A stretch of 33,575 nt of DNA from a virus, in IMG/VR virus record IMGVR_UViG_3300025697_000084, positions 1-33,575 of that record; one strand, given 5' to 3'. Of this stretch, positions 30,563 through 33,575 are shown piece after piece. The translations under genes were made by a program, and so were the position numbers. The first letter of the stretch is position 1. Each line of letters opens with the position of its first letter. Below the pieces are notes generated by a model. It was not told the DNA's origin and made no database searches. It saw only the letters and a program-made list of their open reading frames with translations.

Positions 30563-30590
30563 GCTCGAAGTGGAGGCTTAGGGGTGATGA

Positions 30591-30998
30591 ATGAAAATTA
30601 AATTTAATTGTCCCTTTTGTGCCTGTCCTACCTCTGCTTGTCCTATTGCCTTGAACACTATCAAACGCGCTTTAAGGCAACAAAAGGTACCATCAGATAC
30701 CCCCCTAAATTGTTCTGAGAGCTTATCCTGCGGATGGTACATTGTAGACCCTGAATCAAATTATTGTTATTGGAAGTGGATAAAAAACCCTGCTAATCAA
30801 AGACCTCATTCTCTCGAAGAAATAGCACGATTATCCGGGCTTTCCCCTGCCATGATATGGCATCTCCAGCATCGAGCCTTAAATAAATTCAAGAAATTTT
30901 GGGGGAGAGATGCTTCAACGGTGTCTTTGGGCCGTGAGAGGGAGGATCGGACGAGTTTTACGGGGTACGAAAACTTCCATTTTTCTTTGTCTTTATAA
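30591..30998 (+). CDS. Zinc and sigma-region-4-like regulator
   Basis: This 135-residue protein has a Cys-rich N-terminus (CPFCACPTSACP, 7-18) and two more Cys (SCGWYIVDPESNYCYW), which may bind zinc or an Fe-S cluster. A helix-turn-helix of the sigma70 region-4 type follows: HSLEEIARLSGLSPAMIW then LQHRALNKFKKFW, with the usual -35-reader spacing. There is no region 2, so it cannot melt a promoter alone. It could be an accessory factor that redirects RNA polymerase, for example to late genes. It stands just before the capsid protease. The SD is GGGGTGATGA. Confidence 0.6.
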   Translation: MKIKFNCPFCACPTSACPIALNTIKRALRQQKVPSDTPLNCSESLSCGWYIVDPESNYCYWKWIKNPANQRPHSLEEIARLSGLSPAMIWHLQHRALNKFKKFWGRDASTVSLGREREDRTSFTGYENFHFSLSL

Positions 30999-31062
30999 TT
31001 ATTAAAAAAAATAAATATTATAGTGTAAAATATGCATGACTTTAAAAGCATGAGGGGAATCT

Positions 31063-32076
31063 ATGGATATAAAAGAGCGAAGCTTCCAGTTTAATGTGCC
31101 TGTCGAGATCATGTCGAAAGATGAGAAAGGTTGTCGAATTCGTGGGGTTTGCTCTACGGAAGACAGAGATCTTCAGGGTGAAGTTGTCAAACAACACGGC
31201 CTTGATTTTTCGTACATCGAAGAAGGCATGGGGCTATTTAATTGGAACCATAAAAATGATCCTCAACATATTCTTGGAAAAATAGATAAAGCTGAAGTCA
31301 ATGACGATAAGACCATCGTTGAGGGCTATTTGTTCCCGGAGGTTGATAACGCGAAAGCTCTTATGGGTATTATGGCTTCTTTGAAGCCAGAAGACAAGGG
31401 TAGGATCCAAATGTCCATTGAGGGTCGGATTATCAGCCGAGGTGGGCACGATGAAAAAGATATTGATGCAGCTCGAATTGAAAGAGTTGCTTTAACGATG
31501 GACGCAGTGAACCCCCATACATACGCGGAATTGGTGAAATCATTGGTTGGGAGAGATTCCTCTTGTGATGAAGGAGGGCACGATGAAAAAAATATTACAG
31601 AAAATTTGGCAGATTCTAAAGATAGTGGGGAAGTGGTGCATAACGAAGTACGAGCCAAAGTCGAAAAAGCAGGAGAAGAAGGGGATTTTGTAAAGATAGA
31701 AAAGAAAAAATTTAATGAGCTTGTGGATAAAGTGCATAAAACGATGGGTGTGGGATATGGGGGAGCTGATGCCCCAGGCGCTCGTTCTGGCGGTTCTGCT
31801 ATCGCGACAGAAGACCTTGAAGGGGCGGAGCATGACACATCGTTTGGCGGGAAGAAGAAGAAAAAGAAGAAAGCTAGTAAAGCTGACAATAAAGAGGAAG
31901 AGAAGAAGGAATATGACCTTAAAAAACTTACTAAAAAATCTATTCTTTGCGGCGAAGAAGGAAGGTCTATTTTTAAGTCGATAGTGTTGCGATTTAAGAA
32001 AAATTATCCTGATGTCCCATTAAATGATTTGATGAATATGGTTTATGATTATGTTGAGAGCAAAATAGAGGGGTAA
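31063..32076 (+). CDS. Capsid maturation protease with scaffold-like tail
   Basis: This 337-residue protein has an N-terminal prohead-protease domain: the NWNH motif (60-63) supplies the catalytic His and QMSIEG (117-121) the Ser, as in HK97/herpes-type (U35) proteases. A conserved ALTMDAVNPHTYAEL segment closes the domain. From about 160 onward it is acidic, Lys/Glu rich and low in complexity (GGKKKKKKKASKADNKEEEK), like a scaffold region that is cut during maturation. A compact C-terminal helical part (KNYPDVPLNDLMNMVYDYVE) may bind the major capsid protein. It trims the prohead during maturation. The major capsid gene is not visible and may lie beyond the window. The SD is GAGGGG. Confidence 0.78.
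   Translation: MDIKERSFQFNVPVEIMSKDEKGCRIRGVCSTEDRDLQGEVVKQHGLDFSYIEEGMGLFNWNHKNDPQHILGKIDKAEVNDDKTIVEGYLFPEVDNAKALMGIMASLKPEDKGRIQMSIEGRIISRGGHDEKDIDAARIERVALTMDAVNPHTYAELVKSLVGRDSSCDEGGHDEKNITENLADSKDSGEVVHNEVRAKVEKAGEEGDFVKIEKKKFNELVDKVHKTMGVGYGGADAPGARSGGSAIATEDLEGAEHDTSFGGKKKKKKKASKADNKEEEKKEYDLKKLTKKSILCGEEGRSIFKSIVLRFKKNYPDVPLNDLMNMVYDYVESKIEG
31441..31596 (+). repeat. 24-nt imperfect direct repeat inside the protease gene
   Basis: GGTGGGCACGATGAAAAAG then ATATT (31441-31464) recurs at 31573-31596 with two mismatches. In the protease frame it encodes GGHDEK followed by D or N, then I. In the +1 frame each copy is an SD, an ATG and the codons for MKKIL. Confidence 0.65.
31583..31693 (+). 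CDS. Possible overlapping 36-codon gene inside the protease gene
   Basis: A strong SD (AAGGAGG, 5-nt spacer) precedes ATG 31583 in a different frame from the protease. The product starts MKKILQKIWQILKIVGKW, an amphipathic hydrophobic-basic helix, and continues with a Lys-rich tail to a TAA at 31693. Overlapping small genes exist in phages, but acidic GAA-rich codons shifted by one frame give Lys-rich sequence by chance. Only the SD argues for use. Confidence 0.25.
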   Translation: MKKILQKIWQILKIVGKWCITKYEPKSKKQEKKGIL

Positions 32077-32082
32077 AGAAGA

Positions 32083-32112
32083 ATGGCGGCGATCATATTA
32101 TTTCGACCATGA
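32083..32112 (+). CDS. Nine-codon leader frame
   Basis: ATG 32083 encodes MAAIILFRP and its TGA overlaps the ATG at 32109 (ATGA). It may couple translation into the next short gene, or it may be the start of a frameshifted ancestor. There is no strong SD. Confidence 0.2.
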   Translation: MAAIILFRP

Positions 32113-32273
32113 CAACTCGGTGCGCTGCGTCCAGCCAACCATATGGTTTTAGCATTGTGGCTTACCTGGATGACGTAGACGGAGCCGACTATTTTGAATT
32201 GTTTGTTACCTCTTCGTCAAATGGTGATGAAGTGCTTATTGAAGACTTAAATATATATTTTGAGGCAGTGTAA
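32109..32273 (+). CDS. Short virion-protein C-terminal domain, possibly a truncated gene
   Basis: This 54-residue product starts MTTRCAASSQPYGFSIVAYL and runs DDVDGADYFELFVTSSSNGD then VLIEDLNIYFEAV. The strand pattern (PYGFSIVAYL; DYFELFVTS; LNIYFEAV) looks like the last strands of a jelly-roll or TNF-like domain found at the end of phage decoration and fibre proteins. There is no proper SD. In the same frame the codons just upstream also read sensibly (GGDHIIST) but have no start codon. I infer a gene remnant or a frameshifted gene. Confidence 0.4.
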   Translation: MTTRCAASSQPYGFSIVAYLDDVDGADYFELFVTSSSNGDEVLIEDLNIYFEAV

Positions 32274-32285
32274 AGGAGATATATC

Positions 32286-33083
32286 ATGGCGGGAAATTTA
32301 GCCGATGCGTTAAGTGCGGTTGTACAGGCACTTTATAAAGATCATGATGTTTTGCATGCGTACACGCACCACCCGTATGAATTCGGGAAGGATAGCCTCC
32401 CCCTCGGTCTCGGTGTTATGGGGAGGTATGTAGCGGCTGGTTCTTGGGCAACTTTGACTGATGGACAGTTTGCCTTCCTTCCGTTGACCGATGACGGTAG
32501 GCTGGCAGTTGACGCTACTTTTACGATTACTGATTCTGCGGTTGGATCTACCGACGGTGTAAACATCGATGCTGGCCTTCGTGTATCCCCTTCCACTTGG
32601 AGACCTGAGAGCCTTATTTGGGGAGTGAACACTACTGGCACTGAAGAAGCTGGCCAGATGGAGCGCGAGCTTATCAATGCGATTTTATTCCGTGGGTTAA
32701 CTGTTGGTGGCGCTGATACGAATGGAGCACCATGCGTTTTTAGGTTTGATCCAGCCACAAAGAGACTCCTTGTTGATATTTCTGGTTCTACGAATGTTTC
32801 TTATACTCAAAGGTATTATGAAAAAGTTTCAGTGACCAATGTTAATCAGGCGGTTACATTCATAGATGTTGGCACTGGTCTTCCTTTCACGGCTTCAGAG
32901 ATAACTATTATTAACGATGATGGTACCGATGCGGTCTACTTCAATTATGGTGCTGCAGCTACTGTCTTGACTGAAGAAATTTTGGCTGGTGATGGGTATG
33001 TTGACAATTTTGCAAGCAATAATGTGAATTTGATTGCGAATGTGGTTGGTCCATTGACAGTGAGAGTTTTTGCGAGGGCATAA
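32286..33083 (+). CDS. Virion structural protein (candidate)
   Basis: This 265-residue protein has few charges and is rich in Gly, Ala, Thr and Val, with repeated beta patterns. The N-terminal 45 residues are helical and contain HAYTHHPYEFG. Middle segments (FTITDSAVGSTDGVNIDAGL) and the C-terminal domain (ASEITIINDDGTDAVYFNYG to PLTVRVFARA) alternate in the way of head-decoration or fibre proteins. It follows the capsid protease in the same direction with an excellent SD (AAAGGAG). It is not recognised as the major capsid protein, which normally is larger and helix-containing. A virion role is inferred from composition and position. Confidence 0.6.
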   Translation: MAGNLADALSAVVQALYKDHDVLHAYTHHPYEFGKDSLPLGLGVMGRYVAAGSWATLTDGQFAFLPLTDDGRLAVDATFTITDSAVGSTDGVNIDAGLRVSPSTWRPESLIWGVNTTGTEEAGQMERELINAILFRGLTVGGADTNGAPCVFRFDPATKRLLVDISGSTNVSYTQRYYEKVSVTNVNQAVTFIDVGTGLPFTASEITIINDDGTDAVYFNYGAAATVLTEEILAGDGYVDNFASNNVNLIANVVGPLTVRVFARA

Positions 33084-33086
33084 AAT

Positions 33087-33575
33087 ATGGGAAAGCCACT
33101 TATAACAGGAATTAAATTTGATGGCACTGTTGCGGTAGGTGACCTTGTCAAAAGAAAAGATGCCAAGACTTTGGAACGTGTTGCGGGCATTTATGAGGGG
33201 CTTATCATCCCATTCTTTGATATCACTTCCTTCACAATTAACGGGGGCACGAGTCTAATCACTGAAAAGGGTTCTACTGTTAACGCTTTAACTTTTGTTT
33301 GGACTTATAACTGGGATGGTCAGCCTTATGCGGCTGATCCGACAACACAATCGATTACTCCAATTGCTGGTGCTGGATGGACAAATCCAATTACTCCGGC
33401 ATTAAGAACAGTTGGTACCGGTGCTGCTGGACTAACTACAGATCAAGCATATACATTAAGTGCTACTGGAGAAGATGCAAATACAGACTCACTTGCAAGG
33501 AACGTTTATTTTAGAAATAAAAGGTATTGGAGTGTATGGCCAGATGCGTCTATGCCGCCTAATGCAGCACAGATT
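33087..33575 (+). CDS. Virion structural protein, C-terminus cut off by window edge
   Basis: This frame has 163 codons in the window and stays open at the right edge. The start is ATG 33087, with GAGGG about 9 nt upstream and the previous stop 3 nt away. The first 45 residues (MGKPLITGIKFDGTVAVGDL) suggest a beta domain. A Thr/Gly/Ala-rich region (TINGGTSLITEKGSTVNALT) and aromatic strands (RNVYFRNKRYWSVWPD) follow. Trp-Pro and Gly-rich turns are common in head or tail surface proteins. No named family is recognised. Confidence 0.55.
   Translation, partial: MGKPLITGIKFDGTVAVGDLVKRKDAKTLERVAGIYEGLIIPFFDITSFTINGGTSLITEKGSTVNALTFVWTYNWDGQPYAADPTTQSITPIAGAGWTNPITPALRTVGTGAAGLTTDQAYTLSATGEDANTDSLARNVYFRNKRYWSVWPDASMPPNAAQI

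Noticed and set aside
31326-31889. Ser/Pro-rich minus-strand frame opposite the protease gene
   Set aside because: Shadow of the low-complexity Lys/Glu region of the protease; no start signal.
1-33575. tRNA genes, lysogeny module or integrase
   Set aside because: No cloverleaf with a T-arm GTTC was noticed, and no integrase, excisionase or CI-like gene is present in this window.

Overview
This window looks like part of a large tailed-phage genome (Caudoviricetes), judged only from its genes. It carries a large terminase, portal, capsid protease and virion proteins together with a nearly complete phage replication and recombination set. Genes are densely packed with 4-14 nt overlaps and strong Shine-Dalgarno (SD) sequences. 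No ribosomal, metabolic or housekeeping bacterial operon is present. Visible promoters are sigma70-like (TTGACA/TATAAT type), so the host is a bacterium. I cannot name the host or the phage.

Minus strand, bases 27229 down to 1. A small gene and a phage GroEL come first. Then follow the DnaB-type helicase, DnaG-type primase, a metallophosphoesterase, a bacterial-style DnaE polymerase with an intact PHP domain, a possible dNMP-kinase relative, and a membrane protein. Next are a gp32-like SSB, an unknown protein in the place where T4-like phages keep UvsY, a UvsX/RecA recombinase, an SbcD/gp47 nuclease, a FmdB-like zinc ribbon, SbcC/gp46 and a RuvC-like resolvase. Packaging follows: a terminase small-subunit candidate, the large subunit, a small virion-like protein and the portal. 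After that come unknown late proteins, a protein with a trigger-factor-type FKBP prolyl isomerase domain, a decayed HNH/NUMOD3 protein, a vWA protein, small zinc and membrane proteins, a HAD protein, a frameshifted small gene and a winged-helix protein that runs off the left edge.

Plus strand, bases 27345 to 33575. A divergent promoter region containing a long palindrome opens this side. The first gene is an unrecognised protein whose N-terminal half resembles the RNA-binding half of TnpB/Cas12 but has no RuvC nuclease. The 3' third of that reading frame is GC-richer and full of perfect stems, like an overlapping structured RNA. A 322-base gene-free stretch with more hairpins follows. Then come a small HNH endonuclease, a UvsW-like helicase, a zinc/sigma-region-4-like regulator behind a very good promoter, a capsid maturation protease, and virion proteins running off the right edge.

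The replisome is a mosaic: a cellular-style DnaE/DnaB/DnaG core combined with T4-style recombination-dependent replication proteins (UvsX, gp32, gp46/47, UvsW). Two protein-folding factors (GroEL and an FKBP domain) are encoded in the same virus. The most speculative and potentially most novel locus is 27284-28842 (TnpB-like remnant plus structured RNA).
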